DNA from: Omphiscola glabra
Taxonomy: Eukaryota > Mollusca > Gastropoda > Lymnaeidae
DNA length: 64,000 bases
Reading direction: 5' to 3'
Assembly: GCA_964017045.1 (NCBI GenBank)
Contig: OZ024802.1
Span: 28,358,793 to 28,422,792, forward strand
Below, piece after piece: positions 36,327 to 47,276 of this stretch (the stretch's first letter is position 1; the number at the start of each line of letters is the position of its first letter). Position numbers and translations under genes: made by a program. A model generated the notes under the pieces. That model was not told where the DNA came from and ran no database searches. It saw only the letters and a program-made list of their open reading frames with translations.

Positions 36327-37684
36327 ACTGACCTGCTGATCATGCCCATCAAAATAATGAGTGGCCTGCTGATTATGTCGATCAACATATGAAGTGGCCT
36401 GCTGATTATGTCGATCAACATATGAAGTGGCCTGCTGATTATGTCGATCAACATATGAAGTGGCCTGCTGATTATGTCGATCAACATATGAAGGGGCCTG
36501 CTGATTATGTCGATCAACATATGAAGTGGCCTGCTGATTATGTCGATCAACATATGAAGTGGCCTGCTGATTATGTCGATCAACATATGAAGTGGCCTGC
36601 TGATTATGTCCATCAACATGTGAAGTGGCCTGCTGATTATGTCCATCAACATGTGAAGTGGCCTGCTGATTATGTCGATCAACATGTGAAGTGGCCTGCT
36701 GATTATGTCCATCAACATGTGAAGTGGCCTTCTGATTATGTCGATCAACATATGAAGTTGCCTGCTGATTATGTCCATCAACATGTGAAGTGGCCTGCTG
36801 ATTGTGTCCATCAACATGTGAAGTGGCCTGCTGATTATGTCCATCAACATATGAAGTGGCCTGCTTATTATGTCCATCAACATATGGAGTGGCTTGCTGA
36901 TTATGTCGATCAACATGTGAAGTGGCCTGCTGATTATGTCGATCAACATGTGAAGTGGCCTGCTGATTATGTCGATCAACATATGAAGTGGCCTGCTGAT
37001 TATGTCGATCAACATGTAAAGTGGCCTGCTGATTATGTCCATCAACATATGAAGTGGCCTGCTGATTATGACAATCAACATATGAAGTGGCCTGCTGATT
37101 ATGTCGATCAACATATGAAGTGGCCTGCTGATTATGTCCATCAACATATGAAGTGGCCTGCTGATTATGTCGATCAACATATGAAGTGGCCTGCTGATTA
37201 TGTCCATCAACATGTGAAGTGGCCTGCTGATTATGTCCATCAACATGTGAAGTGGCCTGCTGATTATGTCGATCAACATGTGAAGTGGCCTGCTGATTAT
37301 GTCCATCAACATGTGAAGTGGCCTGCTGATTATGTCCATCAACATGTGAAGTGGCCTGCTGATTATGCACCTCAAAATATGAAGTGGCCTGCTTATTATG
37401 TCCATCAAAATGTGAAGTGGCCTGTTGATTATGTCCATCAACATAATGAGTGGCCTGCTGATTATGTCGATCAACATGTGAAGTGGCCTGCTGATTATGT
37501 CGATCAACATGTGAAGTGGCCTGCTGATTATGTCGATCAACATATGAAGTGGCCTGCTGATTATGTCGATCAACATATGAAGTGGCCTGCTGATTATGTC
37601 GATCAACATGTGAAGGGGCCTGCTGATTATGTCGATCAACATGTGAAGTGGCCTGCTGATTATGTCGATGAACATATGAAGTAA
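36327..37684. repeat. ~1.55-1.59 kb higher-order unit, copy 2
   Basis: Follows copy 1 at an offset of 1,553 bp at its start, then 1,586 bp after one extra 33-bp unit near 36400. Near its end it switches to the order found at 34081-34314, including the odd pair gtcgatgaacatatgaagta at 34294 and 37664. It therefore looks recombinant between the two block types. Confidence 0.75.
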
Positions 37685-38045
37685 CCTGCTGATTATGTCG
37701 ATCAACATTTGAAGTGGCCTGCTGATTATGTCGATCAACATATGAAGTGGCCTGCTGATTATGTCGATCAACATGTGAAGTGGCCTACTGATTATGTCGA
37801 TCAAAATATGAAGTGGCCTCCTTATTATGTCCATCAACATATGAAGTGACCTGCTGATTATGTCGATCAACATGTGAAGTGGCCTGCTGATTATATCGAT
37901 CAACATATGAAGTGACCTTTTTATGTAACAAAACCAAAAAAGACACGACTTATCTACCTCCTCTCGACTATACTTGTCTCTCTATTCCTTCTTTTCTCGT
38001 GTATCCCTCTTTTTTTGGGATTACCCTTTTTTTCTTCCACTACTC

Positions 38046-38138
38046 ACTATGTCTCTCTGTTTTTCTCTCTCTCTCTATCTCTCTCTCTCTCTCTCTCTAT
38101 TCTCTCTCTCTATCTCAGTCTCTCTCTCGCGCTCTCTG

Positions 38139-38182
<44 letters not shown>

Positions 38183-38190
38183 CAGTATCT
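38046..38190. repeat. (CT)n microsatellite
   Basis: Imperfect CT repeats with short interruptions (tctctatctc, gtctctctctcgcg), ending at ccgtcagtat. It lies between the 33-bp satellite and the 12-bp array. Confidence 0.95.
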
Positions 38191-38227
38191 GCGTGTATGG
38201 GAATGGAAGTCTTTTCTACATCGTCGC

Positions 38228-39662
38228 CAAACAGTAACAAATGCAGTAACAAATACAGTAACAAATACAGTAACAAATACAGGAAAACATACAGTAACAC
38301 ATACAGTAACAAATACAGTAACAAATACAGTAACAAATGCAGTAACAAATACAGTAACAAATACAGGAAAACATACAGTTACACATACAGTAACAAATAC
38401 AGTAACAAATACAGTAACAAATACAGGAACAAATACAGGAACAAATACAGTAACACATACAGGAAAACATACAGTAACAAATACAGTAACACATACAGTA
38501 ACAAATACAGTAACAAATACAGTAACAAATACAGTAACAAATACAGGAACAAATACAGTAACACATACAGGAAAACATACAGTAACAAATACAGTAACAA
38601 ATACAGTAACAAATACAGGAACAAATACAGTAACACATACAGGAAAACATACAGTAACAAATACAGTAACACATACAGTAACACATACAGTAACAAATAC
38701 AGTAACAAATACAGTAACACATACAGTAACAAATACAGTAACAAATACAGTAACACATACAGTAACACATACAGTAACAAATACAGTAACAAATACAGTA
38801 ACAAATACAGTAACAAATGCAGTAACAAATACAGTAACAAATACAGGAAAACATACAGTAACACATACAGTAACAAATACAGTAACAAATACAGTAACAA
38901 ATACAGTAACAAATACAGGAACAAATACAGTAACACATACAGGAAAACATACAGTAACAAATACAGTAACACATACAGTAACAAATACAGTAACAAATAC
39001 AGTAACAAATACAGTAACAAATACAGGAACAAATACAGTAACACATACAGGAAAACATACAGTAACAAATACAGTAACACATACAGTAACACATACAGTA
39101 ACAAATACAGTAACAAATACAGTAACACATACAGTAACAAATACAGTAACAAATACAGTAACACATACAGTAACAAATACAGTAACAAATACAGTAACAC
39201 ATACAGTAACAAATACAGTAACAAATACAGTAACAAATACAGTAACAAATGCAGTAACAAATACAGTAACAAATACAGTAACAAATACAGTAACAAATAC
39301 AGTAACACATACAGTAACACATACAGTAACAAATACAGTAACAAATGCAGTAACACATACAGTAACAAATACAGTAACACATGCAGTAACACATACAGTA
39401 ACAAATACAGTAACAAATACAGTAACAAATACAGTAACAAATACAGTAACAAATACAGTAACAAATACAGTAACAAATACAGTAACAAATAAAGTAACAA
39501 ATACAGGAACAAATACAGTAACACATACAGTAACAAATACAGTAACAAATACAGTAACAAATACAGTAACAAATACAGTAACAAATACAGTAACAAATAC
39601 AGGAACACATACAGTAACAAATACAGGAACAAATACAGTAAGAAATACAGTAACACATACAT
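38228..39662. repeat. 12-bp minisatellite, ~120 copies, no indels
   Basis: Unit acagtaacaaat with variants acagtaacacat, acaggaacaaat, acaggaaaacat and gcagtaacaaat. The 12-bp phase is kept over 1.43 kb. Variant order is itself repeated: the acaggaac...acaggaaaa group at 38543 recurs 480 bp later at 39023. Frames of 427-564 residues open on both strands (TNTV-, NKYS-, CYCI-, LLYL-type repeats), purely from the 3n period. Confidence 0.97.
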
Positions 39663-39717
39663 GTATAGTTGATTATAACACTTTTTATACAGTATTTTTA
39701 ATATTTTAGACCGGACT

Positions 39718-39800
39718 AAAGAATGTAGACTGTAGACAGTAGACTATAGAATGTAGACTGTAGACAGTAGAGTATAGAATGTAGACTGTAGACGGTAGAA
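39718..39800. repeat. ~28-bp minisatellite, 3 copies
   Basis: Three copies of gaatgtagactgtagacagt then agactata, the last incomplete. Internally the unit is a gtagac/gtagact repeat. Confidence 0.8.
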
Positions 39801-39886
39801 TGAATAATTTAGATGATGTAAAATAGTTGTATAACTTTTTTCTCTGTCCTACCGTCCCAAATACTTAGAAAATCCCCCACCCCAAG

Positions 39887-41528
39887 TCATGAGAACATCC
39901 CACCGTCCCACGTCATGAGAACATCCCATTGTCCCAAGTCATGAGAACATCACACCGCCCGAAGTCATGAGAACATCCCACCGTCCGAAGTCATGAGAAC
40001 ATCCCACCGTCCGAAGTCATAAAAAAATCTCATTGTCCCAAGTCCTGAGAACATCCCACCGTCCCAAGGCATGAGAACATCCCACCGTTCCAAGTCATGA
40101 GAACATCCCACTGTCCCAAGTCATGAGACCATCCATTGTCCCCAGTCATGAGAACATCCCATTGCCCCAAGTCATGAGAACATCCCACTGTCCCATGTCA
40201 TGAGAACACCCCATTGTCCCAAGTAAGGATAACCTCCCACCGTCCCAAGTCATGAGAACATCCCACCGTCCCAAATCATGATAACATGCCACTGTCCCAA
40301 ATCAAGAGAACTTCCCACTGTCCGAAGTCATGAGAACATCCAACCGTCCCAAGTCATGAGAACATCCAACTGTCCCAAGTCATGAGAACATCCAACCGTC
40401 CCAAGTCATGAGAACATCCAACTGTCCCAAGTCATGAGAACATCCAACTGTCCCAAGTCATGAGAACATCCAACCGTCCCAAGTCATGAGAACATCCAAC
40501 TGTCCCAAGTCATGAGAACATCCAACTGTCCCAAGTCATGAGAACATCCAACCGTCCCAAGTCATGAGTACATCCCACTGTCCCAAATCAAGAGAACATC
40601 CCACTGTCCGAAGTCATGAGAATATCCAACCGTCCCAAGTCATGAGAACAGCCCACTGCCCCACGTCATGAGAACATCCCATTGTCCCACGTCATGAGAA
40701 CATCCCACTGTCCCAGTCATGATAAAATTCCACTGTCCCAAGTCATGAAAACGCCCCACTTTCCCAAGTCATGAGAACATCCCACTGCCCCAAGTCATGA
40801 GAACATCCCACTGCCCCAAGTCATGAGAATATCCTACTGCCCCAAGTCATGACAACATCCCCCTGCCCCAGGCCATGAGAACACCCCACTGTCCAAGTCA
40901 TGAGAATATCCCACAGTCCTAGTCATGAAAACATCCCACTGTCCCAAGTCAAGAGAACATCCCGCCGTCACAAGTCATGAGAACTTCCCACCGTCCCAAG
41001 TCATGAGAACATCACACTGCCCCAAGTCATGAGAACTTCCCACCGTCCCAAGTCATGAGAACATCCCACCGTCCCAAGTCATGACTACATCCCACAGTCC
41101 CAAGTCATGAAAACATTCCACTGTCCCAAGTCATGAAAACATTCCACAGTCCCAAGTCACGGAAACACTCAACCATCCCAATTCACCAGAACACTCCACC
41201 ATCCCAATTCACCAGAACACCCCACCGTCCCAAGTCATGAAAACACCCCACCATCCCAAGTCACCAGAACACCCCACCGTCCCAAGTCATGAGAACACCC
41301 CACCGTCCCAAGTCATGACTACATCCCACCGTCCCAAGTCATGAAAACATTCCACAGTCCCTAATTATGAAAACACACCACCATCCCAAGTCACCAGAAC
41401 ACCCCACTGTCCCAAGTCACCAGAACACCCCACTGTCCCAAGTCACCAGAACACCCCATCGTCCCAAGTCACCAGATCACCCAACTGTCCCAAGTCACCA
41501 GAACACCCCACCGTCCCAAGTCCTGAGA
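39887..41528. repeat. 26-bp minisatellite, ~63 copies
   Basis: Unit catgagaacatcccaccgtc then ccaagt, 26 bp. Local variants are clustered: a patch with aacatccaac at about 40340-40560, one with aacatcccactgcccc at about 40780-40860, and caccagaacacccca in the 3' end from 41180. This zoning is typical of local duplication. Confidence 0.95.
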
Positions 41529-42435
41529 CTACACCGTGAACACAGAAAGTGTATTTATTATCAATTAATCTCCTTTATTGCGAGAGACAAGAAGATTACA
41601 GCCATCCAACACCGAGTGGTCGGCGACTTCACGCAAACCCATCCATTTACTTGGCGGGCCAAGCATAGCACCTACATATTGTCTGCTCTGATTCTCGGGA
41701 AAAAATCCATTCATCCTCCTTATAGAAGAGACTGTGTTCAAGGCGTAAGAATGAGTTAGTAAGGTTACGACATGAGAATGCCTGAATAGCCACACACGAT
41801 TGTAACAACAAAAAATTTACAAAAAATTTGAGGGTGGAGGAGAATTTAAAAATGATAAAGTTGCCTGTTTGTGTGTCTTTAGAAAGCCTTGACAGGAAGT
41901 CATTCAGCGCCATCATGAACAAGTTACCAAGGAAGCTTTCTACACAGTCCAAAAAAAGTTTATTATGACCTTAATAGGAAATGGACCACACACACGCAAA
42001 ATACAATTTTAACAAAAAAAATCATCAAATTTTTAATAAAAAACTTAAGGGAAATATAATATTAACAGAAGGGAATTATTTCATTGATTTCTTATGGCAG
42101 TATGTTGTTCCAAAAAAATTTGAATTAATTACTTTTTTTAAATTACCGTTAGGATTTAATGCCGTGGGAAGGTACATCGGACGCGCCTTTGTGTGTGTAT
42201 CCGTAGAATGGGATGATACAGGAGATTGCTCAAGAGATTCATCGCTTATTTATCTAGATAAGATAAGATAAGATATGTAAGATTCTTTATTGATCTAAAA
42301 AAATTGAAATGTTTAGGGACAACAATGACTTAATTAGTGATCATTTACATTTGGTAACCACTGGTAATCGAAGGTGTTCACATAATCTATCAAATAAGCT
42401 TGTGTAGTTTTGAAAATATAGGCAGATTTGCTTAG
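41529..42435. other. Unique sequence, no gene called
   Basis: Frames up to 101 codons occur on the minus strand (41647-41952) and 96 on plus (41981-42271), with balanced but unrecognised composition. A short gataagataagataagat run is at 42256-42276. I cannot support a gene. Confidence 0.45.
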
Positions 42436-42706
42436 CTCCGACCCTAGAGAAATGGTCTAACTCCTACTCTAGAGAAATGGTCTAACTCCGACCCTAGAGA
42501 AATGCTTTAACTCCGACCCTAGAGAAATGGTCAAACTCCGACCCTAGAGAAATGGTCTAACTCCGACCCTAGAGAAATGGTCTAACTCCGACCCTAGAGA
42601 AATGCTTTAACTCCGACCCTAGAGAAATGCTTTAACTCCAACCCTAGAGAAATGGTCTAACTCCGACCCTAGAGAAATGGCTTAACTCTTAACTTAGAGA
42701 AAATGC
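42436..42706. repeat. 25-bp minisatellite, ~11 copies
   Basis: Unit ctccgaccctagagaaatgg then tctaa, 25 bp. Variants are ctcctactct (copy 2), aatgctttaa and aatggtcaaa. Very regular spacing. Confidence 0.95.
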
Positions 42707-42814
42707 TCAAATTCCGTTTGACAACTGACCACCTGGTATCGTCTGGCTATTGAAACTTGAGTAGTACTTGAGTAGTGGCCTTGACTGTATTTTGTTTAAG
42801 GTGACGGTTGTTTA

Positions 42815-42905
42815 GACCACCAACCTCCTTGTATCATCCGGCCATTGACCACCAACCATCCTGCTATGATCTGGCCATTGACCACCAACCCCCTTGTACA
42901 ACCTA
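42815..42905. repeat. ~32-bp minisatellite, 3 copies
   Basis: Starts at 42815, 42847 and 42880 share gaccaccaacc, then ccttgtatcatccggccatt. Confidence 0.8.
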
Positions 42906-43188
42906 ATATGTCTCTGCATAGTTTATTTAAAATAATTAATTAAATCATATATTTTTACTGAATGATGGACCAACCCATGCCGCCGAGATGTCTCTATTCG
43001 CGCCCCAAATGGGTGATTAGATCTCTCTCTTATTTGATGTTAATTGTCTAGAAATAGTATTTGTCTGCAAGGAAATTTGTCAGCAATGAAATTTGTATGC
43101 ACGGGAGAGCGTGATCACCATAATATATAAGTTAGTGTGGTCTGAATTTATGGATAGCACTAACATTAAAGAATAATGTTACACATTG

Positions 43189-43366
43189 ACCCTTGGTAAT
43201 GTCACACTGACCGTGGACCCTTGGTAATGTCACACTGACCGTGGACCCTTGGTAATGTCACACTGACCGTGGACCCTTGGTAATGTCACACTGACCGTGG
43301 ACCCTTGGTAATGTCACACTGACCGTGGACCCTTTGTAATGTCACACTGACCGTGGACCCTTTCCT
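43189..43366. repeat. 28-bp minisatellite, ~6 copies
   Basis: Unit cccttggtaatgtcacactg then accgtgga, spaced exactly 28 bp and nearly identical. The last copies have ttgtaatg. It runs without a gap into the 24-bp array. Confidence 0.95.
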
Positions 43367-43732
43367 AATGAACGTAGCCACATCTTTCATACTGAACGTA
43401 GCCACATCTTTCATACTGAACGTAGCCACCTCTTTCCTAATGACCGATGCCACATCTTTCATACTGAACGTAGCCACCTCTTTCCTAATGAACGTAGCCA
43501 CATCTTTCATACTCAACGTAGCCACCTCTTTCCTAATGACCGTAGCCACATCTTTCATACTGAACGTAGCCACCTCTTTCCTAATGACTGTAGCCACATC
43601 TTTCATACTGAACGTAGCCACCTCTTTCCTAATGACCGTAGCCACATCTTTCATACTGAACGTAGCCACCTCTTTCCTAATGACCGTAACCACCCCCTTC
43701 CTTGACCGTAGCCACCCGCTTCCTTACTAATC
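43367..43732. repeat. 24-bp minisatellite (48-bp dimer), ~15 copies
   Basis: Two 24-bp forms alternate as a dimer: tttcatactgaacgtagcca then cctc, and tttcctaatgaccgtagcca then catc. Eight-codon periodicity opens frames of 125 and 135 residues on opposite strands, which I do not consider genes. Confidence 0.95.
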
Positions 43733-43804
43733 AACTTAATGTTATGATCACATTCTATTTTAACCACAGAAAATACAAAGTAATATCTTTTCTTTCTTTA
43801 CCTT

Positions 43805-43938
43805 ACCCCTTCCGCTCACATACACACCCTCATACACACCCACATACCCAGCTCATAAACACCCCCATACACATACCCCATACACACCCCCATACACACC
43901 CACATACACACCCACATACACACCCACAAACATACATA
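43805..43938. repeat. C/A-rich ~12-bp microsatellite
   Basis: Copies of cacacccacata and cacacccccata. About ten units, slightly irregular. Confidence 0.9.
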
Positions 43939-44520
43939 TTCAACAGAGCGTTGTTCTTGCTGTCCTACGACAACCCGGATGTCACGTTGGAGACCATTTG
44001 TTATCCATAAGTTATTTTTCCCCTCCCCGCTCACATGTGAGTGCTTTCTATATAACTATTCTCCGCTCCCCCGAGACGCCCCCTGCGTAAATCAAGGATA
44101 GGGGGTGTGATTTTTGCGTCTTGGCATTGGGGGGCGCCTATCGGACGGCCAATAATTGTCGACCGCGGACCTCATCTTCAGAAGGGCGCTTGATTTACAG
44201 GAACTAGCACCCCCAAAAAAAAGTGGGGGAGTGGGGTGGATGAGGGCGTCCACTTAAGAATTCATTATTATAGAATTATCTTGTACGTGAGAGTGATTTA
44301 CAAGCAAGAAAATGTATGGCGATTGTAACTACGTTATTAGAATATGTAGATTATAATATTGATATTCCTGGTAATTAAAAGATATTCATAACCGTGGAGT
44401 TAATCTTCTTTACCCGGTCATGTATTTCGGTGATCTTTTTAGTGTAATAGAGGTTCAGCGGATGCCATTACGGGTAAACATGTAGATTTAAGAACAGGAC
44501 CGTTCTCTTTTACCATAATA
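43939..44520. other. Unique sequence, no gene seen
   Basis: GC-richer around 44060-44230, A/T-rich afterwards. A short inverted pair gtaaatcaag / cttgatttac lies at about 44089 and 44190. It may be chance. Confidence 0.45.
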
Positions 44521-44528
44521 TCCTAGAC

Positions 44529-45111
44529 CAGGCGTCACCAAACTGCGGCCCGTGGGCCGCTTCCGTCCCGCGACTTCAGTTCATCTGGCCAGCCGCCGGT
44601 ACTTGAATTTGCTTGATAAATCGTATGGAACACGAGACGTTGTGATACAATTAAAAATGAAATATTATGTTTAGAATACCAGGAGATCTACACACGTGCG
44701 GAGACCTCCTGGTTGCCAAGCGCTTTAAATTTATCATTTCCAATGTTAAATTATTGAATCTAGATTTTCTTGTTTTATAGTTTACACACCTTCTCAGCTT
44801 TTTTTTTTTTTTTTTGCTACTTAGTTTGTGAGATTTGAATATGTGCGCACTAGCTCTGATGTAACTATTTTTTGTTAATATCGCCTTTTTTCCTAACTTT
44901 TTTGGTAAATAAATATGTCGGTTGTCTTTGCCTTTTTTTGCATTGCTTGCTACTCACCCATGATTAACATGGCGTACTAAATTTAGTTGTTCGTCTTTTT
45001 TCCCAGAGCTTTCGTTCTGGCTTGCAGGTATTGTACAGAATGATTATACGACCCGCGCTCGTTATGTTGTCCACTATCCTGTCCACGGTGGAAAACGTTT
45101 GGTGACCCCTG
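44529..45111. mobile_element. 583-bp non-autonomous hAT element
   Basis: A perfect 8-bp target duplication tcctagac is present at 44521-44528 and 45112-45119. Left terminus is caggcgtcaccaaactgcgg; right terminus is acgtttggtgacccctg. The two form an inverted repeat of about 15 bp. The subterminal ggcccgtgggccgc is characteristic of one group of animal hAT elements. The interior is A/T-rich with a T18 tract and a short inverted pair (ggagatctacac...gtgcggagacctcc). No transposase frame survives, so it depends on a partner in trans. Confidence 0.9.
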
Positions 45112-45259
45112 TCCTAGACCATTTGTGGTGTGTTGTGGAATGGTAAAAGACCACCACAAAAATGAGTAATGAAAGGCTAATAGGTAGTCAGAAGGAGGAA
45201 AACAAACGTAGACAAGAAGAGTGTGCACATGCTAAAAACGGGGGGGGGGGGGGGGAAAT

Positions 45260-45642
45260 GAGTGGACAGACAAACGTGGAGACTGACTAACTAGTGGACA
45301 GTCAAACGAGTGGATGAACAAACTAGTGGACAGACAGACCAGTGGACAGACAAACTTGTGGGCAGGCAAACGAGTAGACAGACAAACTAGTAGACAGGCA
45401 AACTAGTGGACAGGCAAACTAGTGGACAGACAGACGAGTGGACAGACAAACTGGTGGAAAGACAAACTGGTAGACAGACAAATGAGTGGACAGACAAACG
45501 AGTGGACAGACAAACTGGTAGACAGACAGACGAGTGGACAGACAAACTGGTGGAAAGATAAACTGGTAGACAGACAAATGAGTGGACAGACAAACGAGTG
45601 GACAGACAAACTGGTGGACAGACAAATGAGTGGACAGACAAA
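45260..45642. repeat. 16-bp minisatellite, ~24 copies
   Basis: Unit gtggacagacaaactg (variants aactag, aacgag, aatgag; gtagacag; gtggaaag). Higher-order order is visible: the block around 45428-45510 is copied at about 45524-45610, with an offset of about 96 bp (6 units). It follows a G16 tract at 45240-45255. Confidence 0.93.
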
Positions 45643-45696
45643 ATGGAATTCTTCACATACAGAAGAAGAAAGAGAGTTGAATATGTTTATTTAAAC

Positions 45697-47276
45697 AGCG
45701 TCATGCTTCAGTGTCATGCTTCAGTGTCATGCTTCAGTGTCATGCTTCAATGTCATGCGTCAGTGTCATGCGTCAGTGTCATGCGTCAGTGTCATGCTTC
45801 AGCGTCATGCGTCAGTGTCATGCGTCAGTGTCATGCGTCAGTGTGATGCTTCAGCGTCATGCGTCAGTGTCATGTTTCAGTGTCATGCGTCAGTGTCATG
45901 TTTCAGTGTCATGCGTCAGCGTCATGCTTCAGCGTCATGCTTCAGTGTCATGCTTCAGCGTCGTGCGTCAGTGTCATGCTTCAGTGTCATGCTTCAGTGT
46001 CATGCGTCAGTGTCATGCTTCAGCGTCATGCGCCAGTGTCATGCTTCAGTGTCATGCGTCAGTGTCATGCTTAAGTGTCATGCGTCATGCTTCAGCGTCA
46101 TGCTTCATTGTCATGCGTCAGCGTCATGCTTCAGTGTCATGCATCAGTGTCATGCTTCAGTGTCATGCTTCGGCGTCATGCTTCAGTGTCATGCTTCAGT
46201 GTCATGCGTCAGCGTCATGCTTCAGTGTCATGCTTCAGCGTTATGCTTCAGTGTCATGCTTCAGTGTCATGCTTCAGCGTCATGCGTCAGCGTCATGCTT
46301 CAGTGTCATGCTTCAGCGTCATGCTTCAGTGTCATGCTTCAGTGTCATGCTTCAGCGTCATGCGTCAGTGTCATGCTTCCGTGTCATGCGTCAGCGTCAT
46401 GATTCAGCGTCATGCTTCAGCGTCATGCTTCAGTGTCATGCTTCAGCGTCATGCTTCAGTGTCATGCTTCGGCGTCATGCATCAGTGTCATGCTTCAGCG
46501 TCATGCTTCGGTGTCATGCTTCAGTGTCATGCTTCAGTGTCATGCTTCAGCGTCATGCGTCAGTGTCATGCTTCCGTGTCATGCGTCAGCGTCATGCTTC
46601 AGCGTCATGCTTCAGCGTCATGCTTCAGTGTCATGCTTCAGCGTCATGCTTCAGTGTCATGCTTCGGCGTCATGCATCAGTGTCATGCTTCAGCGTCATG
46701 CTTCGGTGTCATGCTTCAGCGTCATGCTTCAGTGTCATGCGTCAGCGTCATGCTTCAGCGTCATGCTTCAGCGTCATGCTTCAGCGTCATGCTTCAGTGT
46801 CATGCTTTAGCGTCATGCTTCAGTGTCATGCTTCAGTGTATGCTTCAGTGTCATGCTTCCGTGTCATGCTTCAGTGCATGCTTCAGCGTCATGCGTCAGT
46901 GTCATGCTTCAGCGCCATGCTTCAGTGTCATGCTTCAGTGTCATGCTTCAGTGTCATACTTCAGCGTCATGCTTCAGTGTCATGATTCAGCGTCATGCTT
47001 CAGTGTCATACTTCAGTGTCATGCGTCAGTGTCATGCTTCAGCGTCATGCTTCAGTGTCATGCTTCAGTGTCATGCTTCAGTGTCATGCATCAGTGTCAT
47101 GCGTCAGTGCCATGCTTCAGTGTCATGCGTCAGTGTCATGCTTCAGTGTCATGCTTAAGCGTCATGCTTCAGCGTCATGCTAGTGTCATGCTTCAGTGTA
47201 ATGCATCAGCGTCATGCTTCAGAGTCATGCTTCAGTGTCATGCTTCAGAGTCATGCTTCAGTGCCATGCTTCAGAG
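45697..47276. repeat. 13-bp minisatellite, ~120 copies
   Basis: Unit tcatgcttcagtg with two nearly binary positions: cttcag/cgtcag and tgtcat/cgtcat. A few other changes occur (cttccgtg, cttcggcg, short copies with one base or more missing at 46075, 46845, 46875 and 47180). The 13-bp period rotates the frame, giving VMLQCHAS-type plus-strand frames up to 437 residues in all three phases. These are not genes. Confidence 0.97.

Larger units (their letters stand above)
25942..37917. repeat. 33-bp satellite, ~12 kb, ~360 copies
   Basis: Unit of 33 bp with core aagtggcctgctgattatg and the variable part gatcaacatatg / catcaacatgtg. Sub-blocks end in a diagnostic copy, cctcctgattttatgtcaat then caacatatgaactgacc. 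That copy carries one extra base and a stop, at about 26530, 27291, 27986, 28285, 28517, 28816, 29279, 29775, 30470, 31231, 31926, 32225, 32457, 32756, 33219, 33715, 34773 and 36326. The 11-codon period opens frames to 541 residues on both strands (DQHMKWPADYV on plus, LIDIISRPLHM on minus). Opposite-strand frames are equally open, so coding is not supported. Confidence 0.98.

Noticed and set aside
25942..37917. CRISPR-like array
   Set aside because: Units are contiguous without unique spacers, and the sequence context is eukaryotic. It is a satellite.
38015..39709. Frames of 427-564 residues (Thr/Val/Asn-rich, Cys/Tyr-rich, Leu-rich) over the 12-bp array
   Set aside because: All frames on both strands are open because the unit is four codons without stops. 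Low-complexity products with no domain.
41647..42271. 101-codon minus and 96-codon plus frames as genes
   Set aside because: No recognisable domain. They lie in A/T-rich unique sequence, and neither has supporting context.
44083..44203. Inverted pair gtaaatcaag / cttgatttac as a MITE
   Set aside because: Only about 10-12 bp pair, with no further inward similarity and no target duplication. It could be chance.
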